A stretch of DNA of 64,000 nt from Flavobacterium sedimenticola (GCF_030053345.1 NZ_JASGBP010000012.1:25001-89000); one strand, 5' to 3'; shown: positions 51,880 to 61,123, numbered from the stretch's first letter. Made by a program: numbers and translations. The notes: generated from the letters alone by a model not told the origin.

Positions 51880-53400
51880 TTACGATTTTAGCGCTTTGGT
51901 TTCGGCCTCAATTGCTTTAATCATGTCTTTCACTTTGCCGGCATCGATGCGTTTGGCTTTGATGACTTTGTTTTTGTCTAAGATGTAAATCACCGGAGTA
52001 GAGTAGACGTCGTACTTTTCGATGGCATTGTTGTAATGCGCACCGTCGTACACATTTATCCAAGGCAATTGATGTTCGGCTATATATTTGAGGTATTTAT
52101 CGCCTTCGTGTTGCATGTACACACTAAACACTTTGACATCTTTCTTCTCCTTGAGCAAGTCGTTGTATGCCTCCAATAAAACTGGGATTTCTTTTTGACA
52201 ATGTCCGCAATCCACATCCCAAAATACCAAAATAGTGTAATCGGCTTTGACATCGCTGAGTTTGACCCACATTTTGCTCACTTCATTGGCGTTTTTATAA
52301 AATACTTTGGTCATTTCTTCGCTGTTCTTGGCGTCTTCAAATCCCATAGCTTTCATCTTGCTGAAATCTTCGGCTTTAATCATGTATAAGTCGAGCGCTG
52401 TGGCACCAATGAGTAATGGCTTCAATTTATCGGCACGTTTAATAATGCGCTGCACCACATCTTCATCATCGTAAATGCCTTTGCCTTTACCGGTTTTAAA
52501 ATAATGGTCGGACATGTGCACAAAGACCTTATCAAATCCCATAATTTTGGAAGATTCGTAGGTGTAGGTAAAGTTGGCCAGCATCAATTTATACAACAAA
52601 CTGCCTTGTGTGGTTTTGCTCATGATGCGATCGATTTCAACGCAAACGGAATCGGGATGCGTCACGACTACTTTGTCAAAATAGGTTCTGAGCTTGTTGT
52701 ACAAAAACGGATTTTTCATGATGTTTTCGTTTTTGAAATCTACATCACGCCAAAAATTTTTCTTGTAATATTTATAGACTAAAGTACTATCGGGTCTGCC
52801 GTTGGGAGCCAAAGGAGGATTTCGCAGCGTTTTTTCGGTTTTGAGATTGATAACATCGGCGATGAAACTTCCTTTGTGACGCGCAATAAATTCGGCTTCG
52901 TAATCCATGATTCTTTCTTCGAACTGTTTTTGTTTTTCAGTTAATGCCAGAGAATCTTTTTTGGTGGCTAACGGTGCTTTTTGTTTGTAGTCGAGAAAAG
53001 CATTGTTTTGTTCGGCCAAGTATCTGAAATAATTAAAAAAATCTTGTTCACGTGTTGAGTTTAACGCCGTTAACGATTTTTGAATGCCGGGGCCGTATTC
53101 GGCCTTGATTTCTAATTTTTGGGTAGTTTCATCGATAAAAAAATCAAAGAGTATGCTCTTTTGTTGGCTTACTAACGAGTAAATACCGGTTTCCAATTTG
53201 GTTTTGTCTTTAAATACAATTCTCCCGTTTTTGATGGTTCTGCAGGTGTCTTTGATTAGAGTTTTGTCAAACCGATAAAACGTTAGGTACGCTAAAGAAT
53301 CATTACAGTTTTTTAAATCGATGGTTATTTCGTAGCCCGATTGAGCGAAAGATGAAAATGAAGTAAAAAATAAAACAACCGCGGTAATTAGTTTCTTCAT
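51880..53400 (-). CDS. TlpA-like thioredoxin-fold protein
   Basis: Exported protein of 506 residues (signal peptide ends SFAQ). The N-terminal half has beta-rich DUF4369-like features, followed by a helical region; the thioredoxin domain at about residues 370-500 has the CGHC redox motif in FWDVDCGHCQKEIPVL. It should act in the periplasm or at the outer membrane as a disulfide reductase. A -7 box (53427-53434) lies upstream. It is convergent with the rRNA methyltransferase gene. Confidence 0.88.
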   Translation of the reverse strand: MKKLITAVVLFFTSFSSFAQSGYEITIDLKNCNDSLAYLTFYRFDKTLIKDTCRTIKNGRIVFKDKTKLETGIYSLVSQQKSILFDFFIDETTQKLEIKAEYGPGIQKSLTALNSTREQDFFNYFRYLAEQNNAFLDYKQKAPLATKKDSLALTEKQKQFEERIMDYEAEFIARHKGSFIADVINLKTEKTLRNPPLAPNGRPDSTLVYKYYKKNFWRDVDFKNENIMKNPFLYNKLRTYFDKVVVTHPDSVCVEIDRIMSKTTQGSLLYKLMLANFTYTYESSKIMGFDKVFVHMSDHYFKTGKGKGIYDDEDVVQRIIKRADKLKPLLIGATALDLYMIKAEDFSKMKAMGFEDAKNSEEMTKVFYKNANEVSKMWVKLSDVKADYTILVFWDVDCGHCQKEIPVLLEAYNDLLKEKKDVKVFSVYMQHEGDKYLKYIAEHQLPWINVYDGAHYNNAIEKYDVYSTPVIYILDKNKVIKAKRIDAGKVKDMIKAIEAETKALKS

Positions 53401-53426
53401 ATACAATCCTTTTATGTTTTTGCTTT

Positions 53427-53434
53427 CAAAAATA
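53427..53434 (-). promoter_or_regulatory. -7 box for the TlpA-like gene
   Basis: CAAAAATA on the + strand reads TATTTTTG on the minus strand, 26 bp before the ATG. Confidence 0.4.
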
Positions 53435-53482
53435 AACTAATTTTTGAATAAAAATCAGGCGTTTTTTTAAAGTTTCCTTAAA

Positions 53483-53510
53483 ATAAAAGCGCTCTCGACA
53501 GAGAGCGCTT
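53483..53510 (-). terminator. intrinsic terminator of the 118-residue protein gene
   Basis: AAGCGCTCTC (53487-53496), loop GACA, GAGAGCGCTT (53501-53510); a T-rich tail follows on the minus strand. Confidence 0.85.
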
Positions 53511-53533
53511 AGGAGTATGTTGTTTGATAAGGT

Positions 53534-53890
53534 TTAGAATTCATCAAATAATACAATTCCTTTTCGTTCCAAATTATTTTTAATCATTTGTATCGGAAGG
53601 TTGTATTGACTTGACAAGTCCGGTATGCTGATGCCCGAAAAGAATAATTCGACTAAAGTATCCAATATAATCGGGTTGATTTCATCATTATACAATTCAG
53701 AAGTACCGTTTTGATTAAAAAGACTCTTTCTGGTTTTGTATAAGGTGTCAATGATAGTATCGATATCGTTGCTGGGAAATTCAAACGTATTGATTTCACT
53801 GCTTTCTTCGGAAACCTGTTTGAGGACTATCGTCTTTAAGGTTTTCTTTTCCTTCTTTAAATCAATAGTGTAGTTGAAACCATTGCTCAT
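53534..53890 (-). CDS. hypothetical protein with possible helix-turn-helix
   Basis: Cytosolic protein of 118 residues. The N-terminal half is a charged beta region (KKEKKTLKTIVLKQV). The C-terminal part, ILDTLVELFFSGISIPDLSSQYNLPIQMIKNNLERKGIVLF (residues 75-115), looks like a helix-turn-helix of the kind where a short helix (PDLSSQYN) precedes a recognition helix. No family is assigned. It may bind DNA. A 278-bp gap lies upstream with a -7 box (53927-53934, TATATTTG on minus) and no other gene. Confidence 0.6.
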   Translation of the reverse strand: MSNGFNYTIDLKKEKKTLKTIVLKQVSEESSEINTFEFPSNDIDTIIDTLYKTRKSLFNQNGTSELYNDEINPIILDTLVELFFSGISIPDLSSQYNLPIQMIKNNLERKGIVLFDEF

Positions 53891-53926
53891 AATGTAGTAA
53901 TTTTAAAATTGTAAATTCGGGTAAGG

Positions 53927-53934
53927 CAAATATA
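53927..53934 (-). promoter_or_regulatory. -7 box for the 118-residue protein gene
   Basis: CAAATATA on the + strand reads TATATTTG on the minus strand, about 37 bp before the ATG. Confidence 0.4.
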
Positions 53935-54142
53935 GGCTTTTCTATTCTAAGAGAAATGTTAATTAACAAAAACAACCCTATTATTTTTCAACAAATTATC
54001 GACATAAAGATATAAAACAACGATAAAGTGTCGTTTTTGAGTGGCTTACATGACGGATAGGGGAAGAGTAAAGGAGAGCTGAAAAACGTAAAATAGTCTG
54101 GATTCGGGACATTTTTACCAATCAACCAAGACTTAATTTCTA

Positions 54143-54150
54143 TATATTTG
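54143..54150 (+). promoter_or_regulatory. -7 box for the 76-residue membrane protein gene
   Basis: TATATTTG lies 18 bp before the ATG at 54169; no good TTG upstream. Confidence 0.4.
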
Positions 54151-54168
54151 TCCCACAAAATAAGTGTT

Positions 54169-54399
54169 ATGAACTCTAAAACAAAAGCATTGCTATTCAA
54201 TTTACTCGGATTTGCCGTAGTTTTTATCCTTTCCAGAATGTTATTACAAGCCTATTCTTCCTTATCGGGTTTTTGGTTGCCGCTGACTGCTTTTGTGATT
54301 AGTACTATATTGGCGCCAAAGTTCCAGTCGGTTAAGACTAATGACGGAGAAAAAATCTTTATGAAATGGATTTTTGTAAAAGGAATTAAGCAGTTTTAG
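54169..54399 (+). CDS. small membrane protein
   Basis: Protein of 76 residues with two hydrophobic helices (about residues 8-27 and 33-49) and a basic tail (DGEKIFMKWIFVKGIKQF). No named family is recognised. A fully formed -7 box just upstream supports expression. Its stop codon overlaps that of the convergent outer-membrane protein gene by two bases (54396-54399 region). Confidence 0.65.
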   Translation: MNSKTKALLFNLLGFAVVFILSRMLLQAYSSLSGFWLPLTAFVISTILAPKFQSVKTNDGEKIFMKWIFVKGIKQF

Positions 54400-55163
54400 T
54401 TTGCTTTTTTCTTCTTCTTTTTTGATTTTGGTTCCTTTTTTTCTTTTGCTTTGACCGTGGCTTTGTATAGTGGGATAAAGTACGAAACGGTGTAATTGAA
54501 TCCCACGCCGAATTCACCATTGTAGGTTCTGTTGTATCCCGGAATGTACAAATTGTCGAATCCGTTGGGTTTATTCTGAGTCATCAATCGGTTTAATCGG
54601 AAACTGAAACCCACAAAAACATTATTGAAAACTTCGGCTTTCATACCGGCTACCACTTCTACCCATTGAGCCGATAAGCCACTGAACTTTTCTCCGGAAA
54701 TGATTAGCGGCGACTGACCAAAGTAGGGATTCGGATTGTAAATTTGGTAGCTGTTTAAGGTTTGACTGAAACTGCTCACTCCATAGCGTAACCCCACAGA
54801 AATAATGTTTTCCATATCAAGCCAATTTTGGTACGTATTGTAATCAAAACCTACTTTAATATAGGTTCCCTCTGTGGTAAAATTGAGCTGGTCTTCGTCG
54901 ACGGTTTTGTCTTCATTACCAATCTCTGCCGCCAAGAAATGCTTTCGGGTCAAACGATAATCACCTACTAATTCAATGCCGCGGTAATCTTCTTCATAAA
55001 AGGAACGCGTTAGCTTAAACAAATCGACACCCACTCGTAAACCATAACGCTCGGTTTTAGGTTTCAGACTGTCTTTTGCGATTGGGGCTTTTTCTTGAGC
55101 ATTTCCTGAAAAGGAAAGCCATACCAAGAGCATACTAAAAGTAAATTTTGAGATGTATTTCAT
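54396..55163 (-). CDS. DUF6048-like outer membrane beta-barrel protein
   Basis: Protein of 255 residues with a signal peptide ending GNAQ. Alternating beta strands run through the mature part, consistent with a small barrel, and the tail is extremely Lys-rich (KEKKEPKSKKKKKK). It fits the DUF6048 family. It overlaps the DUF6452 gene by 29 bp, so the two form an operon with rlmD. Confidence 0.78.
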   Translation of the reverse strand: MKYISKFTFSMLLVWLSFSGNAQEKAPIAKDSLKPKTERYGLRVGVDLFKLTRSFYEEDYRGIELVGDYRLTRKHFLAAEIGNEDKTVDEDQLNFTTEGTYIKVGFDYNTYQNWLDMENIISVGLRYGVSSFSQTLNSYQIYNPNPYFGQSPLIISGEKFSGLSAQWVEVVAGMKAEVFNNVFVGFSFRLNRLMTQNKPNGFDNLYIPGYNRTYNGEFGVGFNYTVSYFIPLYKATVKAKEKKEPKSKKKKKKAN

Positions 55164-55629
55164 TTTCAGTGTCAATAGTTGTGGTTTGTACGTCAAAGCT
55201 TTGTATCCATAGTAAATCGGGAGTTGCCGAATCGGTATGAATAACACCCCCGGGTGAGTTTAATTCAAAAATTGTTCGGTAACCGCAAGCACGGGAAACA
55301 TAAACATTGTTTCGGGCATAATTAAACTGCAAAAAATCTTCGTTGGCATTGGTGGGGCTGGAGCTGTTAAGAATCATACTGTATTTCACCGAGTCGCCGG
55401 TTACGTCCAAAGGAAGCTTAATGGTACTTACCCCGCTGAAGGTATTTAATTCGGTTGGCATTCCGTCTCCGGTTATTTTTAAACCGGCTACATTTTTCAA
55501 TGTCGTAGGATTGGAAACATCATAAAATTCTATAACCAATTGTGGTGTGGTTTCATCGGTACATATATCATCTTTCTCACAACCGGAGAAAGTAAATGCA
55601 GCGAGAAGTAATAACAATATTTTTTTCAT
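55135..55629 (-). CDS. DUF6452-like lipoprotein
   Basis: Lipoprotein of 164 residues with lipobox FSGC (Cys17) and further Cys at CTDE and in RACGYRTIFEL. Beta-rich; fits the DUF6452 family, often encoded together with DUF6048 and rlmD in flavobacteria. Function unknown; both are probably envelope components. Confidence 0.78.
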   Translation of the reverse strand: MKKILLLLLAAFTFSGCEKDDICTDETTPQLVIEFYDVSNPTTLKNVAGLKITGDGMPTELNTFSGVSTIKLPLDVTGDSVKYSMILNSSSPTNANEDFLQFNYARNNVYVSRACGYRTIFELNSPGGVIHTDSATPDLLWIQSFDVQTTTIDTENEIHLKIYF

Positions 55630-55638
55630 CAGCTTGGG

Positions 55639-57051
55639 TTATCGTTTTTCCAAAAGTACGACATTTTCCACATGATGCGTTTGCGGAAACATATCTACCG
55701 GTCGCACTCGGGTTACTTTGTACTGCTCATCCATTAAGGCCAAATCGCGCGCTTGCGTGGCCGAATTACAGCTCACATACACCACTTTTTGCGGTGCAAT
55801 TTTTAAGATTTGAGCCACTACATCCTTGTGCATCCCATCGCGTGGCGGATCGGTAATAATCACATCAGGCTGACCGTGTTGGGCAATGAATGCATCGTTG
55901 AATACATTTTTCATGTCGCCTGCAAAGAACTCACAATTACGGATATTGTTGCGTTTGGCATTTTCTTTGGCATCGGCAATGGCTTCCGGTACGGCTTCTA
56001 CACCAATGACTTTTTGCGCTTGTTTCGATACAAATTGGGCAATGGTTCCGGTACCGGTGTATAAATCGTACACAATTTCTTTTCCGGTTAATCCGGCAAA
56101 TTCACGGGTAATTTTGTATAATTCGTAGGCTTGCGCCGAATTGGTTTGGTAAAAGGATTTGGCATTGATGCTAAATTGCAATCCTTCCATTTCCTCTAAA
56201 ATATAGTCGCGCCCTTTGAAAAGCTTGATGTCTTGGTCGTACAAAGTATCATTGGCTTTACCGTTAATGACGTATTGCAGTGACGTAATTTGCGGGAAAG
56301 TAGAATAAATGTGATTCAGGAGCAATTCGCGTTGCGCTTTGTCTTCCTGATAAAACTGAATCAGCACCATAATTTCGCCGGTAGAAGCAGTACGAATCAT
56401 TAAGGTGCGCAGTAAGCCTTCATGATTTCGGGCATTGAAAAAAGGCAAATGGTGTTCCGAAGCAAAACGTTTGATTTCGTTACGGATAGCATTCGAAGGA
56501 TCTTCCTGCAGATGGCATTTTTCGATATCCAGGATTTTATCCCACATTCTGGGAATATGAAAGCCTAAGGCATTTTTTGTATTGAATTCCACACCGGAAC
56601 GAATTTCCTCATCGGTCATCCATCGGGTATCCGAGAAACCAAATTCCATTTTGTTGCGGTAGAAAAATGGCTTCTCCGAACCCAAAATCGGTTCAAAATC
56701 GGGCAGTTCAATTTTTCCGATGCGTTTCAGGTTGTTATACACTTCCTGGTTTTTATAAAACAACTGACGGTCATAGGCCATATTTTGCCATTTGCATCCG
56801 CCACAAGTCCCGAAATGCTGACAAATCGGCGTCACACGGTGTTCGGAATAGGTATGAAATTTAACGGCTTTGCCTTCGTAGTAGGCCTTTCGCTTTTTTA
56901 ACGTTTGTACATCTACTACATCGCCCGGTACGACATTCGGAATAAAAATAACTTTGCCGTCGGGTGCTTTGGCTACCGATACGCCTTTGGCGCCGGCATC
57001 GTGAACCGTAATATTTTCAAATACGATTTTGTCCGTGTGTTTTCTTCCCAT
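55639..57051 (-). CDS. rlmD: 23S rRNA (uracil(1939)-C(5))-methyltransferase
   Basis: Methyltransferase of 470 residues. The N-terminal TRAM-like domain is followed by the Fe-S ligands in CQHFGTCGGCKW, then the SAM core DLYTGTGTIAQF and the catalytic-Cys motif YVSCNSATQ. It methylates U1939 of 23S rRNA in known cases. A -7 box TATTTTTG (57056-57063, minus strand) ends only 4 bp before the ATG, which suggests a very short or absent leader. Confidence 0.92.
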   Translation of the reverse strand: MGRKHTDKIVFENITVHDAGAKGVSVAKAPDGKVIFIPNVVPGDVVDVQTLKKRKAYYEGKAVKFHTYSEHRVTPICQHFGTCGGCKWQNMAYDRQLFYKNQEVYNNLKRIGKIELPDFEPILGSEKPFFYRNKMEFGFSDTRWMTDEEIRSGVEFNTKNALGFHIPRMWDKILDIEKCHLQEDPSNAIRNEIKRFASEHHLPFFNARNHEGLLRTLMIRTASTGEIMVLIQFYQEDKAQRELLLNHIYSTFPQITSLQYVINGKANDTLYDQDIKLFKGRDYILEEMEGLQFSINAKSFYQTNSAQAYELYKITREFAGLTGKEIVYDLYTGTGTIAQFVSKQAQKVIGVEAVPEAIADAKENAKRNNIRNCEFFAGDMKNVFNDAFIAQHGQPDVIITDPPRDGMHKDVVAQILKIAPQKVVYVSCNSATQARDLALMDEQYKVTRVRPVDMFPQTHHVENVVLLEKR

Positions 57052-57055
57052 GGCG

Positions 57056-57063
57056 CAAAAATA
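57056..57063 (-). promoter_or_regulatory. -7 box immediately before the rlmD start
   Basis: CAAAAATA on the + strand reads TATTTTTG on the minus strand, separated from the ATG (57049-57051) by 4 bp; expected transcripts would be leaderless or nearly so. Confidence 0.45.
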
Positions 57064-57128
57064 AACTATTGCCGAAAATAGGGCAGGGATTTAAGAAAAA
57101 AATATAACTTTATGGCAAATTGTTCCGT

Positions 57129-57671
57129 ATGACAACACATTTGGCTCTGCTCCGCGGCATCAATGTTTCGGGCCATAAACTGATTAAAATGGAAGATTTA
57201 CGTCGTTGTTTGGAGGGCGTAGGCTTTCTTAACGTACGCACTTACATACAATCGGGTAATGTTTTTGTTTCTTCTGATGAGCACGATGCCAATAAGGTGG
57301 CGAACCAAATCAGAGAAGCCATACAACAGTCTTTCGGCTATGAAGTTCCGGTATTAATTATAGGGAAAGAAGATTTGCAGGCTTGCTTGGAACGCAATCG
57401 GTTTTTGGATGAAGAAGGTGTCGATTTGAAGAAATTATATGTATCTTTTATTTCAACCGAAGTGCCCGACCAAATGGTTACCCAACTTAATTTAAATTTT
57501 ATCGAACCCGATAAAATTCAGCTCGATGGCAGACGGATTTATCTGAAATACCATTCCTCGCCGGCCAATACCAAACTCGACAATAAATGGATTGAAAAGA
57601 GTATGAACGTGATTTCCACGACACGCAATTGGAATACGGTAAACACTTTATTAAAAATGTTTCAGCAATAA
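57129..57671 (+). CDS. DUF1697 family protein
   Basis: Cytosolic protein of 180 residues. The start ATG at 57129 gives MTTHLALLRGINVSGHKLIKM, and RTYIQSGNVFVSS follows, both signatures of DUF1697. Function unknown. The stop is 9 bp before the DUF1003 gene, so the two may be co-transcribed. Confidence 0.88.
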   Translation: MTTHLALLRGINVSGHKLIKMEDLRRCLEGVGFLNVRTYIQSGNVFVSSDEHDANKVANQIREAIQQSFGYEVPVLIIGKEDLQACLERNRFLDEEGVDLKKLYVSFISTEVPDQMVTQLNLNFIEPDKIQLDGRRIYLKYHSSPANTKLDNKWIEKSMNVISTTRNWNTVNTLLKMFQQ

Positions 57672-57680
57672 AATAGTATA

Positions 57681-58382
57681 ATGAGTGCTAAAAATACGTT
57701 TACAAGTGCCATTTCCGGTTTGGAATATCCGGTAGGTGAAATGGTCAAAGGCAACACCATTCGCCGGCAAGTAGTGAATCTGATCAAAAATGACCATCCC
57801 GACTTTACCGAAGAAAGTTGCATTGCTAATGCGGAACTGAATGTGTACCGCGAAAAATACATTTCCAAATATTTAGACACCGAAATCCATCAGTTGTCGG
57901 AATTGCAAAAAAATGTTTTGAACGCTCTTGGAAATGATACGTCGTTTGTATCCAAGATTGAAGAAGATACCGATACCAGGACGTTCGGACAAGTAGTAGC
58001 CGATCAGGTGGCGGCTTTTGGTGGCAGCTGGACTTTTATTATTTTTTTCTTCATTTTTTTAGCGTTGTGGATTGCGGCCAACGTATTTATTTTAATGAAT
58101 AAAGGATTTGATCCCTATCCGTTTATTCTGTTAAATTTAATATTGTCGTGTATTGCGGCTTTGCAGGCGCCGGTTATCATGATGAGTCAAAATCGTCAAG
58201 AAGAGAAAGACCGTGAACGCGCCAAGAAAGATTATATGATTAACTTAAAATCAGAATTGGAAATCAGAATGCTCAACGAAAAGTTAGATCATTTGATTAT
58301 GCACCAACAACAAGAGCTTATCGAAATTCAAAAAGTGCAAATTGAAATGATGAATGATATTTTGGAACGGATAAAAAAATAA
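57681..58382 (+). CDS. DUF1003-like membrane protein
   Basis: Protein of 233 residues. Two membrane helices lie at about residues 112-135 and 148-172, separated by a short loop (NKGFDPYPF), the DUF1003 hallmark. The N-terminal part is soluble and the C-terminal 60 residues form a charged coiled coil (EKDRERAKKDYM to EIQKVQIEMMNDIL). No role is established. Confidence 0.85.
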   Translation: MSAKNTFTSAISGLEYPVGEMVKGNTIRRQVVNLIKNDHPDFTEESCIANAELNVYREKYISKYLDTEIHQLSELQKNVLNALGNDTSFVSKIEEDTDTRTFGQVVADQVAAFGGSWTFIIFFFIFLALWIAANVFILMNKGFDPYPFILLNLILSCIAALQAPVIMMSQNRQEEKDRERAKKDYMINLKSELEIRMLNEKLDHLIMHQQQELIEIQKVQIEMMNDILERIKK

Positions 58383-58423
58383 ACTCAAATAATAGAAGTA
58401 CATTATTAGCCATCGCTTTTTTG

Positions 58424-58431
58424 TACTTTTG
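58424..58431 (+). promoter_or_regulatory. -7 box for rocD
   Basis: TACTTTTG, 68 bp before the ATG; no TTG at the right distance. Confidence 0.4.
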
Positions 58432-58498
58432 TACTACTATGGATGATTTCTCTCCAGTAAGAAGGAATGGAAAATACAGTATTTAAATTACTTTAAAA

Positions 58499-59779
58499 AT
58501 GTCAGTTTTAGAAAAATTAACTTCTGCCGATGCCATAGCTTTAGAAGACCGATACGGAGCCCACAATTATCACCCGCTACCTGTAGTATTGAGTAGAGGA
58601 GAAGGCGTCTACGTTTGGGACGTAGAAGGAAAACAGTATTATGATTTTCTTTCGGCCTATTCGGCAGTAAATCAGGGGCATTGTCATCCCAAAATTGTGG
58701 GAGCCATGATAGCGCAAGCTCAAACTTTAACCTTAACCTCTCGTGCCTTTTACAACGACAAATTAGGCGTTTACGAGGAATATATCACGCGATATTTTGG
58801 ATTTGATAAAGTTTTGCCCATGAATACCGGGGCTGAGGCCGTAGAAACCGCTTTGAAAATTTGTCGCAAATGGGCTTATGAGAAAAAAGGAATTGCCGAG
58901 AACGAAGCTCAAATTATTGTTTGTGAAGGCAATTTCCACGGTAGAACAACCACGATTATTTCATTTTCCAACGACGAAAATGCTCGTAAAAACTTTGGTC
59001 CGTATACTGCCGGATTTATCAAAATACCGTATGACGATATTGAGGCGTTAGAAAAAGCCATCACGTCTTCTAAAAACATAGCGGGTTTCTTGGTGGAACC
59101 TATTCAGGGTGAAGCCGGTGTATATGTACCGGCCGAAGACTACTTGGCCAAAGCCAAAGCCTTGTGTGAAGCGAACGATGTATTGTTTATAGCCGATGAA
59201 GTGCAAACCGGAGTTGCCCGAACCGGTTCGTTATTAGCGGTTTGCGGCAATTGTACTTGTGATAATCGTTGTGAAAAACAAAGCGGTTATGTGACCCCGG
59301 ATATTCTTATTTTGGGGAAAGCCATTTCAGGTGGTGCTTATCCGGTTTCGGCCGTATTAGCCAATGACGCCATTATGAATGTCATCAAACCGGGACAACA
59401 CGGTTCTACTTTTGGCGGAAATCCTGTAGCTGCTGCTGTAGCGATGGCGGCTTTGGATGTGGTGACGGAGGAACATTTGGCACAAAACGCCCGAAAATTA
59501 GGAAGAATATTCCGCGCCGAATTGGCAAAATACATTGAAACCTCCAATATCGTTACGTTAGTACGCGGTAAAGGATTACTCAACGCCATTGTAATTAATG
59601 ATACGGAAGACAGTGAGACCGCCTGGAATATTTGTATGAAGTTAGCCGAAAACGGTTTGTTGGCCAAACCGACACATGGCAACATCATTCGTTTTGCACC
59701 GCCGTTAGTGATGAATGAAGAGCAGTTACGAGACTGTATTTCCATCATCATCAATACACTGAAAGCGTTTGAATCTTAG
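58499..59779 (+). CDS. rocD: ornithine aminotransferase with a Cys-rich insert
   Basis: PLP-dependent enzyme of 426 residues that converts ornithine to glutamate semialdehyde, in proline/arginine metabolism. The PLP lysine is in [10 protein letters not shown], the [15 protein letters not shown] segment is near residue 118, and [10 protein letters not shown] is typical of the OAT subgroup. Just after TGSLLAV comes an insert with Cys249, Cys252, Cys254 and Cys258 ([10 protein letters not shown]) that animal and firmicute enzymes do not have. The insert is next to the PLP domain surface and could bind a metal or form disulfides. Confidence 0.93.
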   Translation: MSVLEKLTSADAIALEDRYGAHNYHPLPVVLSRGEGVYVWDVEGKQYYDFLSAYSAVNQGHCHPKIVGAMIAQAQTLTLTSRAFYNDKLGVYEEYITRYFGFDKVLPMNTGAEAVETALKICRKWAYEKKGIAENEAQIIVCEGNFHGRTTTIISFSNDENARKNFGPYTAGFIKIPYDDIEALEKAITSSKNIAGFLVEPIQGEAGVYVPAEDYLAKAKALCEANDVLFIADEVQTGVARTGSLLAVCGNCTCDNRCEKQSGYVTPDILILGKAISGGAYPVSAVLANDAIMNVIKPGQHGSTFGGNPVAAAVAMAALDVVTEEHLAQNARKLGRIFRAELAKYIETSNIVTLVRGKGLLNAIVINDTEDSETAWNICMKLAENGLLAKPTHGNIIRFAPPLVMNEEQLRDCISIIINTLKAFES

Positions 59780-59817
59780 CAAATTAATTGATAAACCAAC
59801 CAACCAAAACCCTTTGT

Positions 59818-60270
59818 ATGGAAAACGAAAACCAATCCCAATTTGATTCTTTTGAATTGCACTTGAACCAAACTGCATTAGACTACCTGCGCGAAAGTGC
59901 CAAATGGTCGATGTTTTTAGCCATATTGGGCTTTATCGGAGTCGGATTTTTAGCGCTCATGGCTATTTTTATGACTTCTGTAATGTCTGTTATGCCCGAA
60001 ACTCCCGGACCTTTTGGTGCCATCAGTGGTTTTATTTCTATTTTTTATTTGGTCATTGCGGTCATTTATTTATTTCCGATTTATTATTTGTATCGCTACG
60101 CCAATAATACTAAAAAAGCCATTTTTACTAAAAATTCGGAACTCTTAACAGATGCCTTCGGTGCGTTGAAATCGCACCATAAATTTTTAGGAATTGCGGC
60201 TATCATTATCATCTCACTTTATATTTTGGCGGCTATCGTGATGGTCATCGGATTTAATGCCATGCGATAA
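59818..60270 (+). CDS. DUF5362-like membrane protein
   Basis: Protein of 150 residues with three or four helices: about residues 30-55, 72-95 and 122-148. It fits the DUF5362 family, which is common in this phylum. The ATG at 59818 is used, 38 bp after rocD, probably on the same transcript. Function unknown. Confidence 0.78.
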   Translation: MENENQSQFDSFELHLNQTALDYLRESAKWSMFLAILGFIGVGFLALMAIFMTSVMSVMPETPGPFGAISGFISIFYLVIAVIYLFPIYYLYRYANNTKKAIFTKNSELLTDAFGALKSHHKFLGIAAIIIISLYILAAIVMVIGFNAMR

Positions 60271-60293
60271 TTAAAGACACTAAGTATATTATG

Positions 60294-60323
60294 AAAGCAT
60301 CTTCGATTGGGGATGCTTTTTTT
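60294..60323 (+). terminator. intrinsic terminator
   Basis: AAAGCATC and GATGCTTT with a 10-base loop and a T-run, after the DUF5362 gene. Confidence 0.82.
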
Positions 60324-60356
60324 GTGATGTAAATCCGTTAAAGTTCAGTAATTTTG
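60322..60356 (+). promoter_or_regulatory. probable promoter of the small-protein/Smr unit
   Basis: TTG (60322-60324), 24 bp, TAATTTTG (60349-60356). The spacing is one more than the usual upper limit. The ATG is at 60375. Confidence 0.45.
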
Positions 60357-60374
60357 AAATGACAAATCAGCACT

Positions 60375-60566
60375 ATGAAAAAAATCTTTCTTTTGATCAC
60401 CGTTTTGGCTATTGCAGTCGGACTGTATGAACAATCAAAAGCCCACCCCAATGTAATTATTTTAGCCGGCACAATCGCGGTATTGATGTATGGCTTAATG
60501 AAATTAAGTGCTAAAGTGCCCAGTAAACATTCAGAAACAGAAGAGGAACATGATGCAGAAAGGTGA
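60375..60566 (+). CDS. small membrane protein
   Basis: Protein of 63 residues with helices at about residues 4-18 and 25-45 and an acidic tail (SETEEEHDAER). No named family is recognised; it resembles small proteins often encoded before Smr-domain genes in this group. It overlaps the next gene by 17 bp, so translation is probably coupled. Confidence 0.65.
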   Translation: MKKIFLLITVLAIAVGLYEQSKAHPNVIILAGTIAVLMYGLMKLSAKVPSKHSETEEEHDAER

Positions 60567-61089
60567 TAAAGTATCGGTATTGGATGATGCCATTGACGGC
60601 GTGGTGGTTCGCGTTGCGGGAAGCGAAGTAACCATCGAAACCACCGAAGGATTTGAGCTGACGTTTAAAAGGCATGAATTGATTAAAACGGAAGAGTCAG
60701 GGTTATCCTTTCACTTCAATACTAGCAAAGTTATCAGCGAAAAAGAAATTCCGAAACCGAATTATACCAACAAAGAGAAAAAAGCTAAAAAAGAAAGTCC
60801 GGTACCCGAATTTGATTTGCACATCGAAAAGTTAGTCAAAAACCATAAGTCAATGAACAATTATGATATTTTGACCTATCAGATGGAAACAGCCAAGCGC
60901 CATATAGACTTTGCCATCAAGAATCGGATTCCTAAAATTGTATTCATTCACGGCGTAGGTGAGGGCGTCCTGAAAGCCGAACTCGATTTTATGCTCGGTC
61001 GCTACGACAACCTGACATTTCAGGATGCCAATTACCAAAAATACGGTTTAGGGGCTACCGAAATCTATTTTAAACAAAATACAAAATGA
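60550..61089 (+). CDS. Smr-domain protein (DUF2027-like)
   Basis: Protein of 179 residues. The first 60 residues are a beta-barrel-like domain (KGDKVSVLDDAIDGVVVRV); the C-terminal 90 are a Smr domain with FDLHIEKL and the HGVGEGVLKAEL motif characteristic of MutS2-type Smr nucleases. The LDFML and EIYF ends complete it. It lacks the MutS part. Two adjacent ATGs (60550, 60553) are possible starts. Followed by a strong terminator. Confidence 0.88.
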   Translation: MMQKGDKVSVLDDAIDGVVVRVAGSEVTIETTEGFELTFKRHELIKTEESGLSFHFNTSKVISEKEIPKPNYTNKEKKAKKESPVPEFDLHIEKLVKNHKSMNNYDILTYQMETAKRHIDFAIKNRIPKIVFIHGVGEGVLKAELDFMLGRYDNLTFQDANYQKYGLGATEIYFKQNTK

Positions 61090-61123
61090 AAAAAGTCCCG
61101 ATGCTCGAATCGGGACTTTTTTT
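61089..61123 (+). terminator. intrinsic terminator after the Smr gene
   Basis: AAAAAAGTCCCGAT and ATCGGGACTTTTTTT with a short loop; bidirectional in principle, with the convergent small gene ending at 61172. Confidence 0.92.
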
